Shown here in pieces: positions 17,450 to 27,032 of a DNA stretch of 64,000 nt (position 1 is its first letter; every line of letters starts with the position of its first letter). The translations under genes were made by a program, and so were the position numbers. The stretch spans positions 186,001 through 250,000 of the forward strand of contig NZ_JANHDL010000003.1 in NCBI RefSeq assembly GCF_024494655.1, read 5' to 3'. Below the pieces are notes generated by a model, which saw only the letters and a program-made list of their open reading frames with translations, did not search any database and was not told the origin of the DNA. Origin of the DNA: Halorubrum laminariae. GTDB taxonomy: Archaea > Halobacteriota > Halobacteria > Halobacteriales > Haloferacaceae.

Positions 17450-17547
17450 GCTCGGTGATATCCGGCGAAACACTTCAAGCCTCGCCGATCGAGATCCGTA
17501 GTTTTCGGTCAGTCGAGAAACGACGACTTCGGGGGGCGACCAGTCGG

Positions 17548-18894
17548 CTAGACGAGGCTCGCGCCGTCGAGGTCAGTGCGACCGTACTCGATGTCGAGGA
17601 GTCGGAGGAGAGTCGGCGCGATGTCGAGCAGATCCGCGTCTTCGACCTTCGCGTCCGGGTGGTCGACGAACAGTCCGGCGTCCTCGAATGTATGCATTCC
17701 CGTTCGCGGGCCGTCGGTGTCGAACACGGTGTCGTGCGGCCGAAATCCGGATTTGAGATCGAATCCCTCGTTCGGGATGACGACGAGGTCTGGCGCAATC
17801 TCGTCGTGCGCGCCGCGAAACACTGTCTCGCGTTCGACGACGCGCTTTGCGACGGGCTCCCCGTTCGGTCCCTCCCACGTTCGGAGGGCCTCTTGTAGTT
17901 CGGCGCGGACCGTTTCGTAGTCGGAGGCAGGCACGGTTCCGTATGGTTCGCGTCCCTCCAGATTGAGGTAGAATCGACCGGGAACGAGCGAGTACGCTCG
18001 GGTATCGTCATCGATATCAGCGAGCGTGTCGTGGTCGTCGCCGGTATACGAGAGCCACCCTTCTCGTTCGAGCCACTCGTTGCAGTACACGTCGTACCGA
18101 AGCCGCGTGAACCCGTGTGTGGACCCGACGACGAGGGTGACATCGTCTGGGAGCCGCTCGCGAACCGCTCCGACGTAGTCGTCGAGGGCAGCGTAAAACG
18201 AGAGGAAGTCGTCGCGGTACGTCCCGTCGTCAGCATAGTCGCCCCACAGGAAGTGATTCATCCGATCTGGAGCTGTGAACACCCCGAAAAACAGGTCCCA
18301 GTCATCCTCTGCGAGGTAGTGTGAGAAGGCCTCGTAGCGGGCGTCGAGGGTCTCACGGGCGTGATCGATGAAATCTGTCTTGTCGGATCTGTGCCCGAGC
18401 TTCGCGTTGACCGAGAGCCGGTAGTCGCTCTCGGAGAGGTGTTTGCGGAGTTCGTCGGGATGCGCGGCCGCGTCGATGTCCGGCGAGAGATAGCCGGAGA
18501 CCATTCGCTGCACGGTCCGCTGTGGCGGGAAGGTGACAGGAACGTTCATAACCGTCGCGTTGAGTCCGGACTCGGTCGCACGGTCCCACACTCGGGTCGC
18601 CTGTACGTCGCGCCCCATCGGCACGTACGTGTCGTATGAGCCGACCTCGCGGTCTTGGAACCCATACACACCGGTTTCACCGGGATTGACGCCGCTCGTG
18701 AGTACCGGCCAGCACGCACTCGAATCGGGCGGAACAGTACTGTCGATCTGTCCGCCGTCGCCCTCGGCGGCGATCGCTGACAGCGTCGAAAACGTGTCCG
18801 GGTTGTCGGCGACGAGACCGTGCGGGAGGCCATCGATCCCGAGGAACGCAACCCGCGGGGTATCGTTCCCTCGCAGCCGGTCGAAGAGACCCAT
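17548..18894 (-). CDS. Alkaline phosphatase superfamily (type I phosphodiesterase/pyrophosphatase-like) protein
   Basis: This 448-residue protein has the superfamily's landmarks: FLGIDGLPHGL (metal ligand D21), a Ser nucleophile region PPDSSACWPVLTSG (58-68), D210 and H214 in TAPDRMNHF, and a late MHTF histidine. The expected SDHG metal motif reads STHG (259-260), so one ligand aspartate is replaced by Thr. Relatives hydrolyse phosphodiester, phosphonate or nucleotide bonds, or act in glycan modification. There is no signal peptide, so it acts in the cytoplasm. It is transcribed alone, divergent from phzF. Confidence 0.85.
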   Translation of the reverse strand: MGLFDRLRGNDTPRVAFLGIDGLPHGLVADNPDTFSTLSAIAAEGDGGQIDSTVPPDSSACWPVLTSGVNPGETGVYGFQDREVGSYDTYVPMGRDVQATRVWDRATESGLNATVMNVPVTFPPQRTVQRMVSGYLSPDIDAAAHPDELRKHLSESDYRLSVNAKLGHRSDKTDFIDHARETLDARYEAFSHYLAEDDWDLFFGVFTAPDRMNHFLWGDYADDGTYRDDFLSFYAALDDYVGAVRERLPDDVTLVVGSTHGFTRLRYDVYCNEWLEREGWLSYTGDDHDTLADIDDDTRAYSLVPGRFYLNLEGREPYGTVPASDYETVRAELQEALRTWEGPNGEPVAKRVVERETVFRGAHDEIAPDLVVIPNEGFDLKSGFRPHDTVFDTDGPRTGMHTFEDAGLFVDHPDAKVEDADLLDIAPTLLRLLDIEYGRTDLDGASLV

Positions 18895-19014
18895 ACCACC
18901 TCATCTGTCGTGGGAGACAAAAGGGTTCACATCGGTCGCCGACACGAGGACGGCCTCGAACGCCGACGAACCGCACCTCGGGACTCTTTTGAGTCCGGCC
19001 ACAGAGGTTCGTCC

Positions 19015-20001
19015 ATGGAGACGCGACGCGCGCTGCTCGTCGACGCATTCACGGAGGAACCGCTGACCGGGAACGTCGCCGGAATCGTCCCGGACGCGGC
19101 GGGACTGAGCGACGACCGGATGGCGCAGATCGCCGCGGAGCTCGGAGCTTCCGAGACCGCGTTTCTCACCCCAGCTACCCGCGACGGCGACAACGATCCA
19201 GAGGCGGATGGCAAGGCGGAGACGGCCGATGATCCGGAGACGGACGGCGAACGGATCCGCTATTTCACCCCATCGACTGAGGTGGACCTGTGCGGCCACG
19301 CGACTATCGCGAGCTACGCCGCGTTGTACGCGGACGGCGGGATCGCGGCGGGCGAGCGAACACTTCGAACGAATGTCGGCGACCTCTCGGTTCGTATGGA
19401 CGACGACGGGACCGTCTGGATGCGACAGAATCCGCCGGTGGTCGACATCGTCGACGCGGATCGGCTCGGTGCGAAGCGGCTTGGCGAGGCGCTCGGTGTC
19501 GATCCGGCGGCGCTCACGGACATCGGTGCGGACCTCCCTGTCGCCGTCGCGTCGACCGGTCTCCCGTGGCTCGTCGTTCCCGTGAACTTCCTCCAGCGGC
19601 TCGGTGAGGCCGATCCGGACGCGGCCGCGATCGAGAGCCTCTCAGACGAGTTCGATGTCGCGGGCGTGTACGCGTTCACGTTCGACACGCTGGAGGCCGA
19701 ATCGACCGTCCACGGGCGAGCGTTCGCGCCCGCGCTCGGGATTGATGAGGACCCCGTGACGGGAACCGCGAGCGGGGCCGTCGCCGGCTACCTCCGCGCC
19801 GTGGAGGTCTTCGACGGCGAGTTTCCCGAGGAGTTGCGGTTCGAACAGGGACACTTTCTCGACCGGCCGGGACGCGTTCGAGTCCATCTCGACGGCGACG
19901 AAGTCAGCGTCGGCGGGACAGCGGCGGTCTCCGCGGAGGTCGACCTCAGACTGCCGGCCGATGATGAAAACGACTCAGACGACGGGATCATCGAGGCCTG
20001 A
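19015..20001 (+). CDS. PhzF family isomerase/epimerase-like protein
   Basis: The 328-residue product starts at the ATG at 19015 (METRRALLVDAFTEEPLTGN), the standard PhzF beginning; longer frames upstream overlap the neighbouring promoter. It shows the PhzF landmarks: the ETAFL segment with the catalytic-type glutamate, RYFTPSTEVDLCGHAT, and near the C-terminus EDPVTGTASGAVAGYL. The family has a diaminopimelate-epimerase fold and catalyses isomerisations; physiological substrates in archaea are unknown. An acidic insertion at about residues 58-80 is a haloadaptive extra. Confidence 0.92.
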   Translation: METRRALLVDAFTEEPLTGNVAGIVPDAAGLSDDRMAQIAAELGASETAFLTPATRDGDNDPEADGKAETADDPETDGERIRYFTPSTEVDLCGHATIASYAALYADGGIAAGERTLRTNVGDLSVRMDDDGTVWMRQNPPVVDIVDADRLGAKRLGEALGVDPAALTDIGADLPVAVASTGLPWLVVPVNFLQRLGEADPDAAAIESLSDEFDVAGVYAFTFDTLEAESTVHGRAFAPALGIDEDPVTGTASGAVAGYLRAVEVFDGEFPEELRFEQGHFLDRPGRVRVHLDGDEVSVGGTAAVSAEVDLRLPADDENDSDDGIIEA

Positions 20002-20091
20002 CCGCGTCCGAACGACGGTCTATTTACCGGTCAAACGCGGAGGTCGATTCGCCGGCCGAACGCTTAGGGTCGCGCAGGCCGTATCGTAAGC

Positions 20092-20286
20092 ATGGACTTC
20101 GACCTGCCACGCGCAGCCGCGCTGCTGATACTGATCGTCGCGATCGGAGCCGGGGGACTGATCGGGGCGGGGATGATGCCGCTCCAGACAACGTTGATGA
20201 TGGTCGTTCCCTCGATGCTCGTCTTCGGAGCCGTCGCGTTCGCCATCGGCGTGAAACACGGGCAGTTCCGCGCGACGCAGGTCTGA
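20092..20286 (+). CDS. Small two-helix membrane protein (DUF7333-type)
   Basis: This 64-residue protein is almost entirely two hydrophobic helices (about 8-30 and 33-53) with a short polar tail (VKHGQFRATQ). The ATG at 20092 is the only good start. Similar small membrane proteins recur in haloarchaea (DUF7333, as I recall). It lies between phzF and an ion exchanger on the same strand. The function is unknown. Confidence 0.75.
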   Translation: MDFDLPRAAALLILIVAIGAGGLIGAGMMPLQTTLMMVVPSMLVFGAVAFAIGVKHGQFRATQV

Positions 20287-20382
20287 TCCCGTCTCCCCGC
20301 CGACGCGACCGCGTCGAATCCGGCCTTGGGATGGAAGTCCGGAACCGCGACGCTTTTTGAACGGCGTCGAGAACAGAAGGTC

Positions 20383-21333
20383 GTGCCTCTCGGCTCGCCG
20401 CTGACTGAACTCCTGTTGCTCGCCGGTGGTGCTGCCCTCCTGTACGTCGGTGCCGAGCTGCTCGTTCGGGGCGCGAGCGACCTCGCGCTGGCGATCGGCC
20501 TGAAGGCGTCGACCGTCGGTGTCACCGTCGTCGCGTTCGCGACTACGACGCCCGAGCTGTTCGTCTCGCTTCTGGGTGCGATCACGGTGTCGACGGACAC
20601 CGGACTGGGAGCGATCGTCGGATCGAACATCGCGAACATCGGACTCGTGCTCGGCGTCTCCGCGCTGATCCGTCCGCTTGACATCTCGGAGACCGTGCTA
20701 CGGCGACATGTCCCCTTCATGGTGCTCGCCGCGCTGCTGCTCGTCGGCCTCGGTTGGGACGGGCGCATCGGCGCGCTCGACGGCGTCGTGCTCCTCGTGA
20801 CGCTTGTCGCGTTCACCATCGTGATCATGCGTCGCATCCGCGCGACGCAGTCGGCGATCACGGACGCCGAACGGGAGGGAATGCCCGACGCGAAGCCGCA
20901 AGATATCGCTGCGGTCGTCGGCGGACTCGTCGCGTTGGTCCTCGGGTCCCGCTGGCTCATCGACGGCGGACAGTCGCTGCTGTCGGCCGCCGGGTTCTCC
21001 AACCTGTTCATCGGACTCACGGTGCTCGCGCTCGGCACGTCGCTGCCGGAACTGGCCGCAAGCGTCGTCGCCGCCGTCCGCGGCGAGGCGGAGTTCAGCG
21101 TCGGCAACGTGGTCGGATCGAACATCTACAACGTGCTCGCCGTCATCGGCATCGTCGCGCTCGTGACGCCGATCAGCGTGAGCCCGGGCGTGCGCGGGTT
21201 CGAATTCCCTGCACTCCTCGTGTTCACCGGCCTCGTCGTCGCGCTGATGCTCCGCCACGAGCAGGTCTCTCGGCTCGACGGCGGGATCCTCGTCGGCGGC
21301 TATCTGGTGTTCGTCTACCTGCTGTTGCCGTAG
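20383..21333 (+). CDS. Calcium/sodium antiporter (CaCA family, YrbG-like)
   Basis: The 316-residue product begins at a GTG at 20383; the ten or more hydrophobic segments start soon after. The two inverted alpha repeats are obvious: VVAFATTTPELFVSL followed by GSNIANIGLVLG in the first half, and ALGTSLPELAAS followed by GSNIYNVLAVIG in the second. The acidic residues of the two PEL motifs form the cation-binding site in CaCA exchangers. It exports Ca2+ or a similar cation in exchange for Na+ across the cytoplasmic membrane. Confidence 0.93.
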   Translation: MPLGSPLTELLLLAGGAALLYVGAELLVRGASDLALAIGLKASTVGVTVVAFATTTPELFVSLLGAITVSTDTGLGAIVGSNIANIGLVLGVSALIRPLDISETVLRRHVPFMVLAALLLVGLGWDGRIGALDGVVLLVTLVAFTIVIMRRIRATQSAITDAEREGMPDAKPQDIAAVVGGLVALVLGSRWLIDGGQSLLSAAGFSNLFIGLTVLALGTSLPELAASVVAAVRGEAEFSVGNVVGSNIYNVLAVIGIVALVTPISVSPGVRGFEFPALLVFTGLVVALMLRHEQVSRLDGGILVGGYLVFVYLLLP

Positions 21334-21345
21334 TGACTGCCAGCG

Positions 21346-22455
21346 TTACTTCCGTGCGACGATCCGGAGCACGTCCTCGTCGGCGAGCTCGTGCCCCTTC
21401 CCGACCTGCTGATCGTCGTGTTTCGCGCTCGGGCCGGAGACGCGTGCGAACTTGAACCGCTCGTCGAACTCGCCGCCGATCTTCTCGCAGGCGTCGCCGA
21501 CGGTGTCGCCCTCGAAGAGGACGAGCGGCTCTTCGTAGTCGACGCCGCGGCCGGGCTTGTCCATGTAGATCCGAATGAGTCCGAGCTCCTCCCACAGTCG
21601 CTCTTTGAGCCCGTCGAGACCGAGCTCCTTCTCGGCTGAGATGAAGAGTACGTCGTCGGGGTCGAGGTCGCGCTCGCGGAGCTCGGATTTGACCGTCGGC
21701 AGGTAGCTCTTGTCGATGAGGTCGGCCTTGTTCACCGTGACCATTGACGGGAGGTACTCACGGTTGTCCATCACGGCGTCGACTAACTCGTCGATGGTGA
21801 GGTCGTGGGGGATTGTCACCTTGGCGTTGACGTAGCCGTACTCGCGGAGAACCTGCTTGACAGTGCCCTCGTCGAGACTCACCTCATCGCTCATCGTCAC
21901 CCCGATGCCGTCTTTGTGCGTCTTCCGGATGTTGATGTTCGGCGGCTCCGTGTCGAGGCGGATGTTCGTGTTGTACAGTTCCTCGCGGAGCCGGTCGTAC
22001 TGTTCGATCTCGAAGACGGAGAGCATGAACACGACTAGGTCCGCGGTCCGGACGACCGAGAGAACCTCCTTCCCGCCGCCGCGACCGCCCGCTGCCCCCT
22101 CGATCAGTCCCGGTACATCGAGAATCTGGATGTTTGCGCCGCGGTACATCAACATTCCCGGGTTGACATCGAGGGTCGTGAACTCGTACGAACCGACCTC
22201 GCTGTCGGCGTTGGTGAGGGCGTTGATGAGCGTCGACTTGCCAACGCTCGGGAACCCGACCAAGGCGACTGTGGCGTCGCCGTGCTTCTCGACGGCGTAC
22301 CCGTGCCCGCCGCCGGCGGAGGACTGGTTTTCCAGCTTCTCCTTTTTCTCCGCGAGTTTTGCCTTCAGCCGCCCGATGTGTGCCTCGGTGGACTTGTTGT
22401 AGGGCGTCTCGGCGATCTCCTCGCGGAGGTCATCGATCTCATCCTCCAGTCCCAT
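21346..22455 (-). CDS. DRG-family GTP-binding protein
   Basis: This 369-residue protein has the DRG layout. An N-terminal helical HTH-like region with YNKSTEAHIGRLKAKLAE comes first. A G domain follows with G1 GFPSVGKST, G3 DVPGLIEGAAGGRGGG and G4 TVNKADL, with the S5D2L-type insertion typical of DRG. A C-terminal TGS domain (about 295-368) ends it. DRG proteins are universal in archaea and eukaryotes and associate with translation. A TATA-like CTTTAA about 27 bases before the ATG suggests a leaderless transcript. Confidence 0.95.
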   Translation of the reverse strand: MGLEDEIDDLREEIAETPYNKSTEAHIGRLKAKLAEKKEKLENQSSAGGGHGYAVEKHGDATVALVGFPSVGKSTLINALTNADSEVGSYEFTTLDVNPGMLMYRGANIQILDVPGLIEGAAGGRGGGKEVLSVVRTADLVVFMLSVFEIEQYDRLREELYNTNIRLDTEPPNINIRKTHKDGIGVTMSDEVSLDEGTVKQVLREYGYVNAKVTIPHDLTIDELVDAVMDNREYLPSMVTVNKADLIDKSYLPTVKSELRERDLDPDDVLFISAEKELGLDGLKERLWEELGLIRIYMDKPGRGVDYEEPLVLFEGDTVGDACEKIGGEFDERFKFARVSGPSAKHDDQQVGKGHELADEDVLRIVARK

Positions 22456-22726
22456 TGGCGGACAGTCGGCCGCTCGGCTCGTTAAAGGTGTTCTTTCTGC
22501 CCGCCGGACGGCAGTCGTCTGTGCCGACTTCGTTCGGCGTGGCCGTGTCGTGAGCGCACGACCACGCGAAAATGGCGATCCTTGGCTCTCGATCTGCCGT
22601 CCCGTGGACGCAGATAGTCCCGTGGACGGAGTAGACGACGCGCAGGCTCACAGGCTCTGAGTGTGGCAGATCTGTCGAGGGGGCCGACCCCGTCCGGATC
22701 GACCGCAACAGAGGCGGAGTTCTCAG

Positions 22727-23179
22727 TCAGCCGACGATACCGACGAGGAGCTGAACCGCGATGACGACGAGGAACACCAATCCGGTCGCGAACGACCCGG
22801 CCGCGACGCCGTGTGCGTTCCCGAGCCCGCGGCCGCGCGCGGCGAAGTACGCACCCAAGAAGACGAACCCGACCAACAGCAGTCCGACGGCGGCGTAGAC
22901 GATCGAGAGGAGCGTCCCGGCGAGCGCCTCGGGAACGCCGAAGCTGCCGACGGCGAGCAGCGTAACCGCACCCACGCCGACGGAGATGACGAGGAATCCG
23001 ATCGCCCAGACGACCGGCGTTCCGGCGATGTCGCTCAGCGTCTCTGTGACCGCGGCGTACCGATCTTGTTCGTCCGCGCCGGGGGCCGTTCGTTGCGCGC
23101 CGATCCGGGCCACGGCGACGAACGTGGCCACGACGAGCAGCCCCATCAATGCCGTGCTCAAGAGCGTGAGTGATACCAT
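22727..23179 (-). CDS. Four-helix membrane protein of unknown function
   Basis: The 150-residue product has four hydrophobic helices, at about 2-25, 55-80, 87-112 and 122-148, with a polar loop between the first two (GAQRTAPGADEQDRYAAV). It is divergent from the cytochrome oxidase genes, its start 200 bases from coxB, so it may belong to the respiratory neighbourhood. I do not recognise a family. About 270 bases without a gene separate it from the DRG gene. Confidence 0.75.
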   Translation of the reverse strand: MVSLTLLSTALMGLLVVATFVAVARIGAQRTAPGADEQDRYAAVTETLSDIAGTPVVWAIGFLVISVGVGAVTLLAVGSFGVPEALAGTLLSIVYAAVGLLLVGFVFLGAYFAARGRGLGNAHGVAAGSFATGLVFLVVIAVQLLVGIVG

Positions 23180-23381
23180 TGTGAGTTCGTTGTTGTCCCG
23201 TCCGTTCGCGCGTACAAATAGCCTTCGACACGCTCGGTTTCGGCGCTGGAACGGCGTCCGTCACCGGGCGTAGGGGGCTCGAAAAATCGGACACAAGCGG
23301 ACGATAAATCGTGTCCCCGGTTCGCTACACAAGAGCTAAGTGTGCCATCGCCAAGGAGGTTACAAGAGCAGACAGACGAAC

Positions 23382-24155
23382 ATGATAGATACAGTGATAC
23401 TGCAACAGGGAACCGGCTGGCGCGCGCAGGCGCAGGTCTTCGACGAGATATTCTTCGTCTTCCTCGCACTGGGCACCCTTATCGGTACGATAGTCGTTTC
23501 GTACACGCTGTGGAACGTGTACAAGTATCGCGACGACGGTGGGGAGCCCAAAGACGACTTCGACGCGCCGGTCGTCGGCGAACTTCCGACGGGACAGGGC
23601 GGTCCGAAAGCCAAGAAGCTTTTCCTCTCCTTCGGGCTGAGCGCTATCGTCGTTATCAGCCTCGTCGTGTACGCGTACGGGATCCTCCTCTACGTCGAGG
23701 AAGGCCCTGACACCGGCGATGATGGCGATATCGAGATCCTCGTCGAGGGGTATCAGTTCGGCTGGGAGTACGAGTATCCGAACGGTCACACCGAGACTGG
23801 TGAGATGATCGTGCCGGCCGACCAGCGGATCGACATCGAGGTGACCTCAAGAGACGTGTGGCACAGCTTCGGCTCCTCAGAATTACGGGTAAAATCGGAC
23901 GCTATCCCCGGAGAGACTAGCAGTAACTGGTTCTCCGTGAGTTCTGAAGAAGTCGAGGCACAGGGCGGCGAAGCGACGTACACGGTCGAGTGCTTCGAAC
24001 TCTGCGGTTCGGGTCACTCCGCGATGACAGGACAGATAACCGTGATTCCAGAAGACGAATGGGAAGAGTGGTACGACGGAACCGGAAGCGAGAACAGTTC
24101 GAGCGTCGAGAGCGGTAGCATCGACAGCGCGACCGCCGGAGGTGTTCCCGCATGA
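23382..24155 (+). CDS. coxB: Cytochrome c oxidase subunit II
   Basis: The 257-residue product from the ATG at 23382 has two membrane helices (about 21-46 and 80-105) and an extracellular cupredoxin domain. The full CuA site is visible: H161, C204, E206, C208, H212 and M215 (CFELCGSGHSAM). It accepts electrons, probably from halocyanin, and passes them to subunit I. An AAGGAGGT sequence lies unusually far (about 21 bases) upstream of this ATG. The C-terminus is Ser-rich and acidic. The stop overlaps the next gene's start (ATGA). Confidence 0.95.
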   Translation: MIDTVILQQGTGWRAQAQVFDEIFFVFLALGTLIGTIVVSYTLWNVYKYRDDGGEPKDDFDAPVVGELPTGQGGPKAKKLFLSFGLSAIVVISLVVYAYGILLYVEEGPDTGDDGDIEILVEGYQFGWEYEYPNGHTETGEMIVPADQRIDIEVTSRDVWHSFGSSELRVKSDAIPGETSSNWFSVSSEEVEAQGGEATYTVECFELCGSGHSAMTGQITVIPEDEWEEWYDGTGSENSSSVESGSIDSATAGGVPA

Positions 24156-26650
24156 GCGAGCTACCGCCGACGACTTCGGTGAAGCGGTGGCTCGTCACGA
24201 CGAACCACAAGGACATCGGAATATTGTACACGATCACCGCGCTGTTCTTCCTGCTTTTCGGCGGCGTTCTCGCGCTGCTCATCCGCGTGCAGCTGTGGGA
24301 CCCGGCAAATCAGGTTCTCTCCGGGCTCGCGTACAACGAGGCCGTCACCGCCCACGGGCTGATAATGGTTTTCTGGTTCCTCTCCCCGTTCGGGTTCGGG
24401 TTCGCGAACTACTTCGTGCCGCTGCAGATCGGCGCTGACGACCTCGCGTTCCCGCGGCTGAACGCGCTCTCGTACTGGATGTACCTGTTCTCGGGAATCC
24501 TCCTCGGGATCAGCTTCTTCCAAGGCGGAACGCTGAACGCCGGCTGGACGATGTACGCGCCGCTCAACGTGCCGATGTACACGCCGAGCATCGGGTCGAC
24601 CGGCGCGGTGCTCGCGCTCGCGATGTTTGTCATCGGCGTCACCGCGTCGACGGTGAACTTCCTCACCTCGATCCACCACTCCCGCGCCGAGGGGATGGGG
24701 ATCATGGATATGCCGATGTTCACTTGGTCGATGCTCGCGACCGTGTGGATGATGCTGTTCGCGTTCGCGGCGCTGCTTGCCGTCGGGCTCATCTTAGCGT
24801 CTGACCGCGTGCTCGGGAGCGTCTACTTCTCCGCGACAGAGGGCGGCTCCCTCCTGTGGGGGCACCTGTTCTGGTTCTTCGGTCACCCGGAGGTGTACAT
24901 CGTCTTCTTCCCCGCGCTCGGCGCGATGTTAGAGCTGTTCCAGACGTTCTCCGGGAGGCGGCTCGTCGGCCGCAAGTGGGTCATCATCTCTATCTGTCTG
25001 ATTTCGGTGCAGTCGTTCCTCGTGTGGATGCACCACATGTTCCTGACGACTATCAACCTCGAGATCAAGACGCTGATGATGGCGACGACCATCGGGATAT
25101 CGCTGCCGTTCGACTTGGTCGTCTTCTCGCTCATTTACACGCTGATCAAGGGCCGGATCCAGTTTACGACGCCGTTCCTGTTCGCGTTCGGCGCGCTACT
25201 GTTGTTCATCCTCGGCGGCATCACCGGCGTCTTCCTCGGCGCTATCGTGCTCGACTACGAGTTCCGCGGCACCTACTGGGTGGTGGCGCACTTCCACTAC
25301 GTGATGTTCGGCGGCGCGACGGCGCTGTTCGGTGCGGCGTACTACTGGTTCCCGAAGATGACCGGGAAGATGTACGACGAACTCCTCGGGAAGATCCACT
25401 TCATCATATTCTTCGTCGGATTCAACGCGGTGTACTTCTCGATGTTCCTCGGCTGGGAGACCCCCCGTCGGGTGTTCGAGTACAACCCTGCGTTCCAGAT
25501 CTACCACCAGATCGGGACGATCGGAGCGTTCCTGCTCGGATTCTCCTTTTTCATCATGTTCTACAACTTCGCGAAGTCGTACGTCTCCGGCCCGGACGCC
25601 GGAGCGAACCCGTGGGACTACTCGCGGACCGCGGAGTGGGCAGTCCCGTCTCCGCCGCCGCTGGAAAACTGGTCGAACCGCCCCTCGTACGCGTCGGGCA
25701 AACTCGAGTTCGTCAAGGACTACGTTCCTGACGGCGGCCCCGCGGTGAAAACCGACGATAACGGCGATGTCGCCACCGACGGCGGCGACAGCCACTCGGC
25801 GCACATCACCGAGTACCCGTACTGGGACAAACACCCGAGCCACGCGAGCATCTGGCCGCTCACGCTCTCGCTCGCGCTCGGCGTGCTGTTCCTCGGACTC
25901 TCCGGGTTCCACGACAACGTCGTCTTCGAACTCGGCGAGTCGCTCGCGGCGACGACGGTGACGATCTCGAACCCGGTGTACCCGCTTCTCACAGTCGTCG
26001 GGTTGGTCGGGCTGGTCGGCAGCGGCGTGAAGTGGGGTCTCGAAGACTTCTACGCACCGCCGACCGAGTTCGCGGAGCGGTGGCCGTTCAACGGCGTCGA
26101 GAAGGTCAAACTAGGCATGTGGTTCTTCCTCGCCTCGGACGTGATCGTCTTCGGCGCGTTCCTGTCGGCGGCCATCTTCGTCCGCTACAACGCTGGCTGG
26201 ATGACTTGGGAACCGCTGACAGAATCACTGCCGGGACTCATTAACACGTTCGTACTAATCACCTCGTCGTTCACCGTGATCTTGGCGCTCGTCGCCGCAC
26301 ACCGCAAGAGCCGGCAGGGGATACTCGCCTCGCTGGGCGCGACGATCCTGCTCGGGTTCACGTTCTTGGCGATCAAGCTGTGGGAGTGGAACCACGAGAT
26401 CTTCGACCGCGGCGTGACGATCGCACAGAACGCCCACGGTGACCCGGTTCAGGCGTCGATCTACTACGTGACCACCGGACTGCACGGAATCCACGTGGTG
26501 ATCGGCCTCGTGATCGCCATCTTCCTGTTCGTCAGAGCGTATCAGGGACACTACTTGGAAGACGAGCGGCCGATCGAGTACTTCGGCCTCTACTGGCACT
26601 TTGTCGACATCGTCTGGGTGTTCATCTTCCCGCTGTTCTACCTCTTCTGA
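24152..26650 (+). CDS. coxA: Cytochrome c oxidase subunit I-III fusion
   Basis: This 832-residue protein fuses two subunits. Residues of about 1-560 are subunit I with heme and CuB ligands: AHGLIMVFW, GHPEVYI (with the cross-linked Tyr), HHMF, and AHFHYVMFGG. After a polar linker with a Trp- and Pro-rich segment, residues of about 650-832 form subunit III (LGMWFFLASDVIVFGAF, GLHGIHVVIGL, YWHFVDIVWVFIFP). It reduces oxygen to water and pumps protons. The HPEVY motif marks an A-type oxidase. It is translationally coupled to coxB. Confidence 0.96.
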   Translation: MSELPPTTSVKRWLVTTNHKDIGILYTITALFFLLFGGVLALLIRVQLWDPANQVLSGLAYNEAVTAHGLIMVFWFLSPFGFGFANYFVPLQIGADDLAFPRLNALSYWMYLFSGILLGISFFQGGTLNAGWTMYAPLNVPMYTPSIGSTGAVLALAMFVIGVTASTVNFLTSIHHSRAEGMGIMDMPMFTWSMLATVWMMLFAFAALLAVGLILASDRVLGSVYFSATEGGSLLWGHLFWFFGHPEVYIVFFPALGAMLELFQTFSGRRLVGRKWVIISICLISVQSFLVWMHHMFLTTINLEIKTLMMATTIGISLPFDLVVFSLIYTLIKGRIQFTTPFLFAFGALLLFILGGITGVFLGAIVLDYEFRGTYWVVAHFHYVMFGGATALFGAAYYWFPKMTGKMYDELLGKIHFIIFFVGFNAVYFSMFLGWETPRRVFEYNPAFQIYHQIGTIGAFLLGFSFFIMFYNFAKSYVSGPDAGANPWDYSRTAEWAVPSPPPLENWSNRPSYASGKLEFVKDYVPDGGPAVKTDDNGDVATDGGDSHSAHITEYPYWDKHPSHASIWPLTLSLALGVLFLGLSGFHDNVVFELGESLAATTVTISNPVYPLLTVVGLVGLVGSGVKWGLEDFYAPPTEFAERWPFNGVEKVKLGMWFFLASDVIVFGAFLSAAIFVRYNAGWMTWEPLTESLPGLINTFVLITSSFTVILALVAAHRKSRQGILASLGATILLGFTFLAIKLWEWNHEIFDRGVTIAQNAHGDPVQASIYYVTTGLHGIHVVIGLVIAIFLFVRAYQGHYLEDERPIEYFGLYWHFVDIVWVFIFPLFYLF

Positions 26651-26801
26651 GGGGAATCACCGGTTTCGGGTGTGTACCGATACCCACGTCGCATCTGACC
26701 GATTCCGTTCGTGATTCACCGACCGATCACCATTCACGAGTGACTGGAGACCCCACGCTCGGGCTCGGTGCGTTTATCTGTCGCAAACGCCGAGGCTAGG
26801 T

Positions 26802-26948
26802 ATGTTCGGAGTTCCGACCGGCGAGTTTCTGTGGGGTGCCGCGTTCGCGGTGCTCGGGGTCGGATCGTGGGGACTCGGGCTAGCGGTCGCGTATCTACTG
26901 TACCGTCGGTGGCGTGGAGACGGCCCGCGCGACGCCGACGCGGAGTGA
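26802..26948 (+). CDS. Small single-helix membrane protein, 48 residues
   Basis: A short frame from the ATG at 26802 encodes one hydrophobic segment (WGAAFAVLGVGSWGLGLAVA, about 11-30), then the basic stretch LLYRRWRG and an acidic tail. A TATA-like TTTATC lies about 28 bases upstream, fitting a leaderless start. It follows the oxidase genes on the same strand by about 150 bases and could be a small oxidase-associated subunit. The topology supports it being real; the role is inference. Confidence 0.6.
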   Translation: MFGVPTGEFLWGAAFAVLGVGSWGLGLAVAYLLYRRWRGDGPRDADAE

Positions 26949-27032
26949 ACTGCGAACGAGACGATCCCAATACGGAACGCGTCGGTTTTGAAAACGGATA
27001 GCGAGAAGGACAAATCGGATTCGAACAGCGCG

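Noticed and set aside
20064..21125. 353-residue open frame antisense to the exchanger gene
   Set aside because: It lies over a strongly supported CaCA antiporter; its composition is Ser/Thr/Pro-rich shadow sequence with no motifs.
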